Of a DNA stretch of 64,000 bases, positions 8,932-23,964 are shown piece by piece; positions within the stretch are counted from its first letter, which is position 1; each line of letters starts with the position of its first letter. The notes under the pieces are model-generated. The model was given only the letters and a program-made list of their open reading frames with translations, ran no database searches and was not told the DNA's origin. Made by a program: the position numbers and the translations under genes. The DNA is from Glandiceps talaboti (lineage: Eukaryota > Hemichordata > Enteropneusta > Spengelidae), in contig NC_135567.1 in assembly GCF_964340395.1 (NCBI RefSeq), forward strand, positions 5,709,899-5,773,898, written 5' to 3'.

Positions 8932-11795
8932 ATGGCTGTCAGGTCTTGGTCATGGATACGTCAGTCTAACCAGTCGTTGTCATGGGGTCAGTGGATGGCA
9001 AAACGTTTGCGGTTTGCAAAACCTTCTTTCAAGTCTTCATTTTGTTATCGTGGTCGTACAGCTGGACGCAAACACCCCAAACCTAAGTTTTCGATTCCAA
9101 CTATTATTAGTAATCGTTGTCTTGGGTCAAAAGATCTGAGGTGCGGAACAGGCTACTACAGCAAAGTCCTATCTCCATTGATGCTACTTATGTTGAGTCG
9201 CTACCTATTCGTACCATAATAACACCTAGGAGTGCACTTTTGTTAAAAGTAAACGTGACTCTGTTCCAATGATAATTCCGAGAGTTTCTTCATGCTTCCA
9301 GAAATTACAACTAAATGTACTGAATATACGTTCTATTAATGGGGAGATCAGTGCTGTAATGTCGACATTGTTGACTGGAAATTTGGACATCTTTAAAATA
9401 GCCATTACAGAAACCCATTAATTGACCCATTTATTGCCGAGTTTCTCTCTTCGATCAGCGGATACACTATCTATCAGCAGCCTCACTCAAAGAGAAAAAG
9501 GGGGTGGAGTAGCAGTGTTAACCCATTCCAACCTTCCCGTCACTGAGAAGCGATCATCTTCGTTTCAATCTTTCGAAGCATTAGACATCATTTTTCAATC
9601 ATCGAGTCAATGTCTGCATTTAATTGTCGTCTACCATCCTCCAAAATCAACAAAGAATAAAGTTACCATCGGCGAGTTTATTTCTGAATTCTCAACGTGC
9701 CTGGAAACAGCTGTACCATCCTCTGACCACTTTCTATTCGCAGGTGACTTCAATTTTTATTTTGTGGATACCGACTTACGGGATACAAAGAAGTTTGTTG
9801 ACCTTTTTTATTCTATGGGTTTACAACAAAATGTATCCGAACCTACAATAGCAAGGGCTATACTCTTGACTTGCTGATAACTTGATCGAATGATCAGTTC
9901 CTGCACTTTGTCAGGGTCGACGTATCTCTAATCTCCGATCACTGTATCGTTATTTCGGTTTGAAAATTCAGCGACCACCAAATGGCAAGTTCAACATCTG
10001 GTGAAGGAATTTCTGAACAATTGACAAGGCTGACTTACATGACAAACTTGAGGTCAGCATCGCAGACTATAGCATTGCAGACTGTCCACCTGTCATGAAC
10101 GCCGGATGCTTGTCAGAATTTTATCATGAAACTGTTAAGAAGGTATTAGATGCGATTGTCCCTATAACTGAAAAAGTCATCACCCAGAAAGTGCGTGGCC
10201 CATGGTTTTGTGAGGAACTACTGTCATTGATCATGAGAAGAGAAGTGTGTAAGTTCGAAAATAAGTGGCGCACATCGCAACTCGGAATCGATCGGCAAAT
10301 CTTCTATATTAAGCGGGTTGAATATTTCCATCATTGTGATGGAGAAAAGTCAGCTTTCCATCGGACTAGCATTAATGAAGGAGACAACAGAAGATTATTT
10401 AAGTACCAAGGCATCCAATTCAAACGCATTTCAAAATGACATCCAAGTACCATCCAGATTCATCGAATTCTTTGAAGCCAAGGTATCAAAGCTTCGTGTC
10501 GGACTTGTTGTTCAGTCCAAATCACATTTTCACTGAGTTTGAGTCTGTGTCAGTTAAAACGCTAGTAAAGCGGTCGTCTCCAAAATCATGTGAACTTGAT
10601 ATCCTTACAAAAAACCTTGTCAAGAACTGTATAGACTCTCTTGTGCCTTTTTTTAGCTCATTTATACAATATTTCACTTTCGTCTGGCACCGTCCCTAGC
10701 CATTCTAAGTCATCAATCATTCATGCTTTGTTGAAGAAGCTGAAAAATTATAGGCCCGTATCCAATCTGTCTTTCTTGTTGAAAGTTCTTGAGAGAATTG
10801 TCGCGCAGCAGCTAAATGATCATCTCGCCAAGTTTCAGCTATACACCAAGTGTCAAAGCACATACCGAGCCAATCACAGTACTGAAACTGCGCTCCTCCG
10901 CGTCCACAATGATATTATCCTTGCATTAAGTGACAGAAAAGATGTAATTCTCGTCATGCTGGATTTATCTGCTGCCTTCAATACGATGAGGTCTTGTTAA
11001 ATAGACTGCAATTTCATTTTGGTATCACAGGTATGGCTCTTTCCTGGTTCAGATCGTATCTAGTCAATCACCACCAGTATGTTAAAGTCAATTCAACTAA
11101 AGCGTTCACATCACATTTGAAATATGTTTTTCTACAAGGATCGGTATTAGGTCCACTTTTATTCTCTTTGTATACAACACCACTAGAGAATATCATAGTT
11201 AACCATGGCCTCGACTACATGATGTATCCTGACGACTCTGGTATTTATGTTATTTGCAATAGGCCTGATGAAGTTGTAGCTGATGTAGAGGCATGCGTCG
11301 ACGATATTCGTAGCTGGATGATGTCCAATATGTTGGTACTCAATGATGATAAAACTGAGGTTGTTCATTTCTCCTCACGCCTAAAATCAGATGTATCAGA
11401 GCTAACTGGCCTTAAGATTGGTAGGATTGATATCACTCCATCCTCTTCAGTTCAGAATCTAGGCGTGATTCGGACAAAATAACTACAGAAAATATAATCG
11501 ACGCCTTGATTACTGTAATAGTCTCTTGTATGGAATAACTAAAATTCAAATTAACTGTTTACAGACTCTTCAAAATGCCGCTGCGCGTCTTGTCAGATCA
11601 GCCGAGAAGCTGTGTCTGATTCAACTGTGTGGCAACTTTAACAAACATACCGACAAAGAGCCTTCTCAGTTTGCCCACCTTCTTTGTGGAATGCACTACC
11701 ATTTGATATTTGTAGCGCTAAGACTATCTATCTGTTCACATGTCCAAAAGTGGATTGAAGACGCATCTTTTTAGACATTATTTAATTTGATGATT
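8932..11795 (+). pseudogene. Degraded CR1/L2-type LINE (endonuclease and reverse transcriptase)
   Basis: Frameshifted remnant of a non-LTR retrotransposon. A basic N-terminal frame lies at 8932-9219. An APE-type endonuclease runs from about 9310 (NIRSINGEI, ITETH, then GGGVAVLTHS, VYHPPKS, FAGDFNFYF). Reverse transcriptase pieces lie at 10641-11482: NYRPVSNLSFLLKVLERIV, LDLSAAFNT, SVLGPLLFSLYTTPLE, and the catalytic box as MYPDDSGIY in place of the usual F/YADD. The C-terminal part (11494-11780) keeps RLDYCNSLLYGI and LQNAAARLV. At least six frame breaks and stops show it is dead. The clade call rests on motif style only. Confidence 0.8.
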
Positions 11796-12150
11796 TCAAG
11801 TTGAGTTGCTAGGTTTCGCTGCAGGACAGTTGACTCTCTGTTTTAATCCACTCGGTGTCTTCTGAAATTTTTATCGAAAGAACTTTTAAACGACAAGGAA
11901 TTTTAAAGTCATTTGTTGCCTTTCTTCTCTGACATTTTATTTTACATTTGTGTTAAATTATGTGGAATATAAAGCTTCCTAAGTACTGAAGATTATGACT
12001 GTGTGAATGAGATGGTCTGGTTGATTTTGTTGTATATTTGAAGTATTGTTCTGTTGGTAATTCAACTTTTCCAGTTTGTGCTTTATATGCCATGGTTAGC
12101 CTGGGAAACTTTTACCTGTTTTCTAATAGTTCCCATTGAAGCTCCCTTAG
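11796..12150. other. LINE 3' flank, nothing else seen
   Basis: AT-rich sequence after the LINE C-terminus, plausibly its 3' untranslated region. No tail or target duplication could be fixed. Confidence 0.35.
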
Positions 12151-13015
12151 CAGTGCTGTACCACTGTCAGTTTTGGTGTAGCGTTGAAGAACAAAGCAGG
12201 CCTGTCTGTCTTTGAGTCATTTCAATGTCATGTTTGTCAGTAGTTGTATGCGGGTCACAGGTACAACAAGCATAATTTCTAGGATGGGACGGACAAATGT
12301 CAAATATGACAAGTACATTATTTTGATGTCTTTTGGTGTGGATTTTAAGTTCCAACGTATAAATTCTAATGTTCTGTTGGCATATAGCTACTATGCCGTT
12401 AATGTCATTTGATAGTTCAATTCCCAAATACGGATGATGTTTTACAGTTTCAAAGGGCATTCTCTTTGATATGATAGACGTGTATACGGTTTGTGTTTTA
12501 GGATGCTGTGTACTATTATGTAAAATTTAGATGAATTAAATTTATGTTCCACTTGTCAGTCCAAGAGACGAGAGAATGTAGATCTTTTTGCAGCTGGAAA
12601 GGGTCGTTCAGATAGTTGATTTGCCTGTATAAACGGCAGTCATCTGCAGATTGTCAAAGATTTGTAACTTCGGAAATATTTACGCAGATGTCATTTAGAT
12701 AGAAAATGAAGAGAAAAGGTCCTAATACGGTACCGTGTGAAACACCCGGGTCAACTACAATTGGTGTTGAAAGTTCTCCATCAACATCAACACGTTGTTG
12801 TCTGTTGTTATCGCATGGTTAGAAAGGATTCCATCCACTTTATACTTTTACCGCAAATTCCGTAATAATACAATTTGTGTTGGTGTTGGCATGGAATGAC
12901 ATCGAATGCTACCGGGTGGATGTCAGTTTAGTCGGCATGTGCATGATGTGGTCACTCATAATTTGTAGAAGATTTATAAAAAGATTAATGCTTCATTCGA
13001 TGCAAGGTTCAGGTT

Positions 13016-13200
<185 letters not shown>

Positions 13201-13534
13201 TACTTTCTTCATAAATCTGTCTTGTTAACTTCATCCCTCTTTATGGAATTCGTAAATTTTCCTTGGTTTTCTGCAATTGAATTTTGCTTTAAGATCGATG
13301 AGTGCAGTTGGAATATCGTAGTCAATTATGCCTGGTATTACTTGGCATCTATTTACGAGTTCAGGGTTTTGATGTGAACAGTAAGTCTAAGATGTTAACG
13401 CCTCGAGTTGGTTTATTTACCGTTTGTTTTAGTGAAAAAGTTTTGCTGCTATTTGAAGTAGCTTGTTACACAGACCAGTTATGTGACTTCATTGATGAAT
13501 TGACTGTGTTTCCCATATGATGTCACCAAGGTTA

Positions 13535-13630
13535 AAGTCGCCATCTAGTAGGACATTACAAGATTGTTTTGCCATCTAGTAGGACATTACAAGATTGTTT
13601 TGCCATCTAGTAGGACATTACAAGATTGTT
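13535..13630. repeat. 33-bp triplication in the LINE endonuclease
   Basis: The phrase gccatctagtaggacattac followed by aagattgtttt occurs three times in a row. It lies inside the endonuclease-derived part of the minus-strand LINE. Confidence 0.85.
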
Positions 13631-14000
13631 TTTGTACCAGTTAGGTTTGACATAGCAGTTTCCAGTTGGTCAACTTTATCGATCTTGGTGTCTGGTGGTT
13701 TATAAAAGCAACCAACAAGGAAAGGTTTTGAACCAGTTATTTTAATTTCAACCTGCTATCAGTTTTGTTGATTTCCAGTTACAATCATGGATTTGTATGT
13801 CGCGATAAAGATGCCACCTCCATGTATTGTCCTGTCTCTCCTGATGACATTGTAATCAGGGTAAAATATTTAACTTGTTTGTATAGAACTGCCAATTTTA
13901 GATTCGGTCCCCCATATGATGATATCAGTCTCTATTGATTCTGCCATAGCTGCAAAATCTGCAGTTTACATTTGATGCTGTTACAGTTGACCACGGCTAT

Positions 14001-14129
14001 GAATCAACAGAGATGGTGCACACACTTCAAAACCCCTAAAGCCATAAGATCTATTAAAACTGCTTCGTGGTTGGACTAAGAGTAGCTTTTCAGCAGACCA
14101 AAGATTTGGTGTTGAAACATAAAAATTAT
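14001..14129 (-). pseudogene. Truncated LINE 3' coding fragment
   Basis: A short second copy of the LINE C-terminal coding region seen at 14435-14520. Both carry gtagcttttcagca followed by caaagatttggtgttgaaac. It abuts the 3' end of the larger minus-strand LINE. Confidence 0.55.
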
Positions 14130-16650
14130 ACAATTGTACATATTAAAATGGCAAAAGTAAATAAACAAGGAAAGAAATAACAGCATGCATAGAAGGAAAA
14201 AAATCAACACTACATATAAAAACATACTCATTAAAATAATTCATATAGTATAGAAAACAACCAGTTAAGATCAGCCAGCCACTTCCTATAAAATTGACCA
14301 GTAAATTATATTACTTGAAATGTTGTCTTAAAATATGTCTTTAAAACTAAGTTTTAAAATGTCAATACTCTTTCTTATTTCAAATGGAAGCCAATTCAAC
14401 AGAGAGGGTACTTGCAATTGAAAAGCCATCTGACCCTAAGATGTATTAAAATTGCCATGTGGTAGGACTACGAGTAGCTTTTCAGCAAAACAAAGATTTG
14501 GTGTTGAAACATAAATACTAATTAAATCTGACTGGTATAATGGTGCCACATGGTTGATTATTTTGATAGTGATCAGTAGGATTTTGAAATTAATCCTGAC
14601 CTTAACTGGAAGCCAATGTGAGTCAATGAGTACAGGTGAGTAATATGGTTAACACTACGTGTATTGACGAGACAGGATGCAGCATTCTAAAGTGATTGCA
14701 CACAATATACCTGGTATTTTGAAATTCCATACAATAGGCCATTGCTGTAATCGAGCCAGGAAGTCACAAATATATGTATTAATTTCTCTATACAGGCTTT
14801 GTTTAACAGTTTGCAAATGTTTCCATTCTTGTATAATGAGAAGTAAACATTCTTGCAAATATACGCTACGATACCATATATTTTATTACCCGACCAAAAA
14901 GAGAACAGAAAAATGACATCACAAATGTAAATACAAAGAAGCAAACAATCAGATCGGATAACAGGAGTCAGAAAATAGCAATGCTAATCGTGTCTGATCC
15001 CTGGAAACAGTAAATAATGGTATAAGTTTAGGGTGTAAATAAATATACAAAATGTAGTTCTACCCTCGTTCCCCTTCCCTCCCCCCCCCATATCTCTGAG
15101 TGACAAAATACAATGAAGGCATATATTATATTAAAACTTTATACTGTTATAAGGTATTCTCTTTCAATAAATCTTTATATAATGTTATATAATGCTATGA
15201 ATCACTGTTTTCTCGGTTCGTTTCTGGTGACCTGATTTATTGAATTCAATGTGTTTGCACCTGTGTATGTCATTGATTGTTTACCATAATATGTTTCAAC
15301 AGAAGGTACACATAAATTATCCTGGTATTTTTGTATTGTAGTCATAGTTTAACAAATTAAAGTATTCATTAATATGGTGTGGCAAATATTTGTGCAGCAA
15401 ACAAAGGTACTGACCAAACATCTATGCATCTTATATACATAGAGAATCTAGCTAATTATGACATCCTCTAATGGAGCTGTATACAATGTGAATAGCATAG
15501 GACCTACAACTGATCATTGTGGGACACCGTACTTTAAATGTGACATAGAAGATGTTGCAGACATCACTTTGACATGTTGATGGCGATTGGCAATGTATGA
15601 TATAAACCAGGCTAGAGCTGTGCCAGTGACACCAAAACGAAATTCCAGTCTATTTAACAAAATTTTATGGTCGATTTGACCACGGCTGCTGATAGATCCA
15701 TGACATGATAAGACTGACAGCCTTCTTATTATTTCAATCAGCAGCTCATTGTTGCTGGGCACCGAGCCCATTCCGAAGCGTCGAGACCTTGGTTTCGAAG
15801 TACTCTAGAAATTTGTATCGAATATTCTTGACAGGGATGTCACATGTATTGGTTTTTAATGCCTGGGTACTAGATAACTCAGAAACGGTGTTGTATAGCT
15901 TTTTGTTGTCTGCTTCCTCTCTTCAAGTCCAATGATAGGTTGATTTCGGTTTATCGCACAGATGAAAGTATTCAAGTCTTTTGGTTAGAAAAAAATAGCG
16001 ATAAATTTCAAATTGCGAAATACGCCATTTAGGTTCAAACTTACGCATCTCTTTCCTCAACACTATGAATTCGTCGCAAAACCACAAGGCCAACACTTTA
16101 GAGTGCAGAATGTCAGTGATCTTTCACGTGAATCAGGGTCTTCAAAACAAAAATCCGAGTCAATTACAAACAGAAGATGACAATACACAAGTGCAGCTGT
16201 TTCTAAGAGTTGAGATTTCAGAAGTCGGTGGTTAAGTTGTTGATTTATTTTTTGTACATTTTTGGAGGACGATAGATCGCAATAACAAGCAGAGACTGAC
16301 TTGATGATCGGAAAATTATATCTAGTGACTCAATAACTGAAAAGGTTTCCGATGGCTCGAAGATTCGAACGGGTTAATATAGCTCCTTAACCATCTATTC
16401 AAATAGAACAACAATACTGATGGACAGTATAGTCACTGATCTACAGATGGAAATCAATGATCGTAGGATCGGCGTCACTCTTTAGCCATGTTTCTGTAAT
16501 GTTGAAAATATTCAGATTTTCGACAAACAGTTTTGACGCAAGAGCAGCAATCTTCCCATTGACAGAACAGGCATTTAACAGGGTAGCATTCAAATGTAAT
16601 TTCTGGAAACAAGTTGAGATCCTTGGGATTTTCAGTAAATACAGTCACGT
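14130..16650 (-). pseudogene. Degraded CR1/L2-type LINE, minus strand
   Basis: From about 16640 downward: endonuclease NATLLNACSVNGKIAALASK, LNIFNITETWLKSDADPTII. Then a broken middle. The reverse transcriptase (15771-15460) has IDHKILLNRLEFRFGVTGTA, ALAWFISYIANRHQHVKV, SHLKYGVPQ, then after a stop SVVGPMLFTLYTAPLEDVI. The C-terminus (14860-14290) has VTSWLDYSNGLLYGISKYQ and, in shifted frames, LCSAEKLLLVLPHG, WNWLPFEIRKSID, LSFKDIF. The AT-rich 3' untranslated part runs to about 14130 and is also found at 28190-28590. It is clearly non-functional and is the same general type as the plus-strand LINE at 8932-11795. Confidence 0.8.
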
Positions 16651-18430
16651 TGTCTTTCTTTTAAGGGTGTAATCACAGTTTACATAGCATTAACTCACTA
16701 TAAATTACTTCATTAACAATTTGAATTTGCTGCAGTGCCCAACCCAGCACCTGTTATATATGAAGCTGAATTACTTCGAAGTTCGCTGACTGGTAATAAT
16801 TGTTTGAATCGAAAATATTGGTTTGTGATGTTTGTGTCCAGCTATTCAACCACACAGTTTTAAAAAAGAATTGAGGGGCTGTCTTGTACTTGCATAGCAT
16901 TTAATTCGTTCTGTTAGCCACACCCCAAGACACTGAAGTACATGTAGGTTGAATGACAAAGACCGGGAGGATGTGTTGATTCTGGTGCTATAACACATAT
17001 ACTCAGAAGGGCTCTGCGAAATTACTAATTCAGCAAAGGACTAAAACCCTGCTACAGTTCACAGGCCGGTTCCAGGTATCGCAATAAAACAATCAGTAGA
17101 AATACAGAGGTAAAATGGTAAATGTGCAGGTTAAAGTCTTTTTAAAACTGGGAGCACGCTCAACAGGTAGGCAGCCGATCAACAGCGCCATCTACGGCAT
17201 CTTGCTTTGTTATTCCATGACGGCCAATTCATATGACAACGTTAATTCTTATGATATGAGACTTTACATTTATTCATATTTCTGTTTGGATATTAAGGGT
17301 AAATATTGCGAAGTACTTTAGCTGACCTCATTTGTTTGATTTTTATTTATTTTTTAGTTAATTTTGATTCCACTTGTGTGGGTGGTTTTTATCATTTCTT
17401 ATTCTTGTAAAACAATCATGTGTACTAGAACTTTGCATTTCCCAATAATACAATTCATTTTTAGAATAAACTTATTTGGTTTCCATGGACTTAGTAAGAA
17501 TTTAAACCCCTTTCAAGTTTTGTCATTCAATTTATGGTAGTATTTTCAGTAAAATGAAACATTTGAATTTTATATTTCAAAGCCTTCTTGACATAGATAA
17601 TCATTTGTCTCGCACAGATTAATGCTCTATGTAAAATCATGTTATACCAGGCAAACCGTTAAATTTAAATTTTAGTCAGTACTTAAAATGTCTGATTGCG
17701 GGACAAATCAGAGGTCAATTACAATGTCGATATTTTTCTGATTCAATTCTTACAAAAGTATTATTATTAACAGAGAAGACAGATAAATCAAAGAAACTAA
17801 ACACTCCTTTTAACATTAAATTGGTTTGAAAGTATCATTTCAGTCTATCACATGTTTGTGCAAATTTATAACAATGATAATGACAGAAGTAAATAAAATA
17901 TTGATATGAAAGATATTGACAGTTTAGTTTGGTGCCGAGAATGGTGAAGGGAATGGGAATCCCATAATATCTTTATGTCCTAGTGAACCCTCAATGTAAG
18001 TAAACTCAGCTTATAATACCAAAGTGTATGAGAAAATTGTGTTTCATCAAGTTCTAATAAGTTGACTTGATATCAGTACGGTGTATGAGAACAATATGTA
18101 CACATTAGTATACACCGGTATCAGTAATATCGGACTGACTTTTGTAACATTGTTGGTTAGATGCATAAATATCATTATACCGTAAGGTTTATATTTCATG
18201 CAAGATGTGGTGGCTAATATTTATTGTCTTGATTTTTCCATTACGTAATAGCAACACAGAAATGTGAGTTACCTTTGGTGATATTAAAGGGTACATTGGA
18301 CAGTAGCCTATATGTAATTTGGTATTTCAAAGCCTTGTCAAATACACGTTACTTGCAATGGGAGAGATTGGGAAAAGGATATACCTTGTATATGCTAATT
18401 ATGCAAATTAGTAGTTAATATAGACCTTTT
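16651..18430. other. Non-coding, nothing recognised
   Basis: AT-rich intron sequence. I see no exon, repeat family or RNA. The 68-residue frame at 17115-17321 has no domain. Confidence 0.45.
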
Positions 18431-18544
18431 GATGCACTTTACATGTAAGGGGGGTTTGATGATGATGACAAACATGCTAAATTCATTTCCTACTGTAATG
18501 TAAATGAAAGGAAATATAGCTTTCACATATTTGTATTAAATTTG

Positions 18545-19763
18545 AATATGCTGATTATACTTTAACATAATTTACATATTAATTATGATGATTATACTTT
18601 TATATAATTTACATAATATGCTGATTATACTTTTACATAATATACATATTAATTATGCTGATTATACTCTTCCATAATTTACATATTAATTATGCTGATT
18701 ATACTTTTACATAATATACATATTAATTATGCTGATTATACTTTTACATAATATACATATTAATATGCTGATTATAGTTTTACATAATATACATATTAAT
18801 TATGCTGATTATACTTTTACATAATATACATATTAATATGCTGATTATAGTTTTACATAATATACATATTAATTATGCTGATTATACTTTTACATAATAT
18901 ACATATTAATTATGCTGATTATACTTTTACATAATATACATATTAATATGCTGATTATAGTTTTACATAATATACATATTAATATGCTGATTATACTTTT
19001 ACATAATATACATATTAATTATGCTGATTATACTTTTACATAAATTACATATTAATTATGCTGATTATACTTTTACATAATATACATATTAATTATGCTG
19101 ATTATACTTTTACATAATATACATATTAATATGCTGATTATAGTTTTACATAATATACATATTAATATGCTGATTATACTTTTACATAATATACATATTA
19201 ATTATGCTGATTATACTTTTACATAATTTACATATTAATTATGCTGATTATACTTTTACATAATATACATATTAATTATGCTGATTATACTTTTACATAA
19301 TATACATATTAATTATGCTGATTATACTTGTACATAATATACATATTAATATGCTGATTATACTTTTACATAATATACATATTAATATGCTGATTATAAT
19401 TTTACATAATATACATATTAATTATGCTGATTATACTTTTACATAATTTACATATTAATTATGCTGATTATACTTTTACATAATATACATATTAATTATG
19501 CTGATTATACTTTTACATAATTTACATATTAATTATGCTGATTATACTTTTACATAATTTACATATTAATTATGCTGATTATACTTTTACATAATGTACA
19601 TATTAATATGCTGATTATACTTTTACATAATATACATATTAATATGCTGATTATACTTTTACATAATATACATATTAATTATGCTGATTATACTTTTACA
19701 TAATTTACATATTAATTATGCTGATTATACTTGTACATAATATACATATTAATTATGCTGATG
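18545..19763. repeat. 37-bp AT-rich minisatellite, about 33 copies
   Basis: Unit tgctgattatacttttacat followed by aatatacatattaat and an optional tat, giving units of about 35 to 38 bp. The length variants alternate in blocks, and acataatata / acataattta substitutions are shared between non-adjacent units. This suggests amplification of multi-unit blocks. Confidence 0.95.
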
Positions 19764-22700
19764 AGTAAACACATATCAATCATGAGTTTTTTGATGATGA
19801 TAAAAAATTATAAAGGTAGTTTTCTATTTCAATCCTTAAACTGATAGAAGTATAACATGCCTTGGTGTTTTTGAAATGATTCATATCTATACACTACATG
19901 TTATTCATATGAATTAAGCTACTTAAAAATACTAGTTGAATTATTAAGCAAGTGTAAATGATGTAGTAGATGTATAATAATAATATAATTATCAAACGAT
20001 GGTCCTAGTATGCTTTATCACCCTTAGATCTATTCATAGACATGTTACGTGCCTGGTTTATTTTGCAAAAACAGCATTTTATGAATATGGTATTTCCGCT
20101 AATTATGCTATTCACTAAAAACCCTCACTGAAACCATGTTCAGAATTTTCTTGACTTTTGATATGTTGTACAGCTTACAATTCTGAGTAAGATGCATTAA
20201 AAATAATTTATGTGGCAATTATGTCCGGGTCAAACCTTATTCTGATTGGACTAAACTCTCAAGTATAGATGTGATATCATCGTTACCAGGGAGGACAAAA
20301 AGGCATGTCTCAATGAGGAAAAAGGCCTCATCTTCAAAATAGAAACAACTACGACCGGCCTTATAACAAATACATGGTCACGATACCATATGCGAAGGAC
20401 GTCCCAAGAAACTGTGTCGGATCAACAGAAAATATAACAAGTCTGAGTCAGTGGCACTCAAACAGCATACCACTCCACAACAACGCTTTAATGTCACACA
20501 AGGAAAATACAACATCTGAACATTGAACCTGGGTGATATATAATGCTTTTAAGGACTGTCATCAAATGTATATTGGAGAATCGGGAAAATGGACAATACT
20601 GTAGCTTTCGCTAACAATTTTCCCAAAATATATAAGCGCTAACAAAATCAGACACAACCATCTCAAAATCAACACAGAGACAGGAATATTGAACTATTGA
20701 CATCTACAATCAGCTGATCATACCGCCACCTAGTGGTCAGTTGTTACTATGGAATTTCTCATTACGATGAGGATCGTCGGCCAAGAAAAAACGAAATCAT
20801 TGAACTTCTTGTGCGTCATAACATGTGCAAATCATTTGATCTACTAGTTGATAACCATTTTTGGTCAGTCCACTTTACAATTTTGTATCGCAATTTCACT
20901 ATATTGATACATTGAGGTAAAAGTATGTACGTTTATTTGAGTATGTGTATACTTATATGGAGTGCAAAAGTAATGAGGAAGACAGTCTTTACAAATAAGT
21001 ACAATCATTGATGCTTGGAATAAATATTCTTTCAAAAAAGGCTGTGGGAAGATATAGATGGGTTAACGAACCAAGACATGTTGGTGTACTAAAAATAGAT
21101 AGATACACCGCAAAGTTATGTAAACTGTAAAGTGTGCATAGCATCGTCGTAAACCACAGCCTTCAAATGTTGGTTATCCTAGTATTTTTTAATGAGACTA
21201 GTAACTTTTACACGAGTCTTTTCAGACATTCATTTACTCAGTGCATGCAAAGAGGACTGTTCACGTTATGTCCGCCTACTGTTGGACTCACTGTATACAG
21301 TCAGAAAATATTGTTGCTTCAAGGGAATGGTCCTATAAACAGGACATTCATTCACAGTGACAAGTCAGGTATAAGTCAGAGTATTAGTATATTAGCCATC
21401 TCTGTTTATGTTAATATAATTTAGTATATTCGTTAAACATGACTGACATACATTTGTCCTATAAAATATGTTGATGTACCTTACGGCATTAATGAATAAT
21501 TTGCATAATTAATTCATTTTTGGTAATTAGGCTATATCTTAAGAATGCATACTTCAATTCCAATATAAGCTAGTGCATATTGAAACTCTGAGTCAGTGGC
21601 TGATGAAACCCAAAAATCCAGGTGTGAAGTTATGAATAAATGTGGAAAGTCAGAAAATGCAACTTGTAAATATAAAATTGTGTCATATAAAGTTTGTATA
21701 AACATGGTGGAAAGTATTCAAACATCGATGTTATTGAATCGAACAATTATTTGACTAAACTCATTCTGTTTGTGATACTTGTATCATTATGATGGAATAT
21801 AAGGCCTACTAAAAACATGGAGTTCTCCTGCATGTTAACGTTACTGAAATGAGAAGGCTAGGCAGTCGTGCTGGGCATGCATATCGGTCATACAGTCTTT
21901 GCATCTTAATGATATGTATAATACAACGTAGTATGACGTGGCATCGAATATACCAATTAAAATGCTTGAAATCCATAATGTGACCTCAACATTTTGTATG
22001 ATGCCCGCTACCACCTGTTTCTCTCTTTCAAACTGTAGCTGCCCTTTAAAAAGAACTAAGGAACTTCTGCAGTCTCCAGAGGGCGTCCTTCAGTACAAGC
22101 TTTTGGCTGAACTTTTTCACCCCCTCTTTTTTCTTTCTCTTTTCCCAAAGTTAGTTAAATCTTCATCATCGGTAACTTTACATTCTTATATTTCGCTCTT
22201 TCCATGGGGGGGGGGGGGGGCAATTACATTAGTCTGTAAGGATCTACAAATGTATTACCACAAAAGTGGAAACGGTGGTCAAAGTAGCCCTATTTTCGAA
22301 ATGCTATCAAAGGTCAATTATATTTACTATGTATTTCTGTATATCTCCGCGTATATGCCACATCGTGCTGTAGTGAAGTAAGAACACATTCGTCTAGCTT
22401 CTTTCGAAAACTTCGTTCGAATGCACGCCAATCTCAAACATTTTAGTGCCTCAAGGTCGCCAATGTAATTATCGCAAATTTCTCGTTTCAAGTTAGTTTT
22501 TCCCCAGTGTATCTCTTGTGTAACTGTAAACATGTGATCTCTAGCTGTAGTTGTCTATTCTAACTCTGTTAGTGGAGAACCATTTGATTTCTTGGGAGGG
22601 GGTTGGAGAATTTTGAAAAAAAAAATTTGTCAGCAGGTGAATGAGAGAAAAAAATAATTTGATCCCATAATGGCTTGAGGAAATAATCTGGGAATTCGAT

Positions 22701-23964
22701 TATCTCATTTTTGTCTCATTTATTTTCAATATTTTGAGCAAGCCCTATGTTTTTTCCAGCATTTATGGCATAAGGTTGCTTTCAATTACTGTCAATTAGC
22801 ATTTTGTCTACCATGTGCAAAAATCATGTCAAAATGCATTTACAGAAAAATATATCATATTCATCAGCTGTTTCCATCGCATAGTTTTTATTAATGTGCT
22901 TTACTGATATTCTATACGGTATTGCATGTTTTAAATTTCCCTTTCTCCTTTACTGAAAATATTTTGTTTAATATGACCATCCTTCCATTGTTCGTAAGTG
23001 ATATCTAACTATTTTATGTAAACTGATTTTAGTACATAGCATAGAAGACAAATATGGATGCAACATTTTATGTATTAAAAAACATTCTCAGAAGTTTAAA
23101 ACAAAGTATCTCAATCTGCTGCCAATGTAGAATATCAATGATAAAGAGTCACTTGATAGGAACATACAGCAAATGGAGTGTTTGAGAAGTATCAACAACT
23201 CTGTAAAACATGCTTGTAAAATTCCTCTCCATTTGAGATGACTATAACTTTACAACATAAACTCTAAGGCATGCTAGATACTTTCTAGAAATGGTGAGCT
23301 GAACACCAGCTGCTAAATGTGTAACAGATAGTACTATTTGGCATATTAACTATCATAGAGAAAAACGAGAAATAAACTTATTATACTAAACTTTGCATAA
23401 ATATAATTATCAAGTTAGTTGTGAACCTGTGATATGTAGGTAAAGTTATGAACAGCACGTTAGAAATTGGTAATCGAGAAAAAAAATTGCATTGCTTCTA
23501 CATATGGAAAAAAATAATTTGATGCAGGACTGGCCATTTTTTGCTGTTATACCCACTCCACCCCCCCCCCCCCCACCACCACGAAATCAAATAATTCTCC
23601 CCTTATGTATTCACAACAATCTGTATGTGTATTCTATTTTCGTATCATATTTTGCAGTTTTAACGACCATTGCTGTTTCAATGACCATTTCGGTTGTATG
23701 GACCATTACGTCTACAACGACACTTACGATACTATTATGGTAACTATGGTTACAACAGTAATGTGTATGATCTTACAGGGATATATGGCTGTAATGCTCT
23801 TCATTAATGACTCAAAATAAAACCGTAATAACTGTATACAGAAACTCGTACAGACTTGATCCTGGAATCTCATCATAGCAGAAAGCTACAAAAGATTGCC
23901 GACACAGTACATTGTTTAGATGAAGCTCCTAAATGTTATGTCTTTTGCGAGGCAAATACAACCA
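19764..23964. other. Non-coding, nothing firmly recognised
   Basis: Intron sequence with a G17-18 run near 22206, a C-rich tract near 23561, and no domain-bearing frame. The longest frames (147 residues at 21938, 96 at 21134) show no motif and cross low-complexity sequence. Confidence 0.45.
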
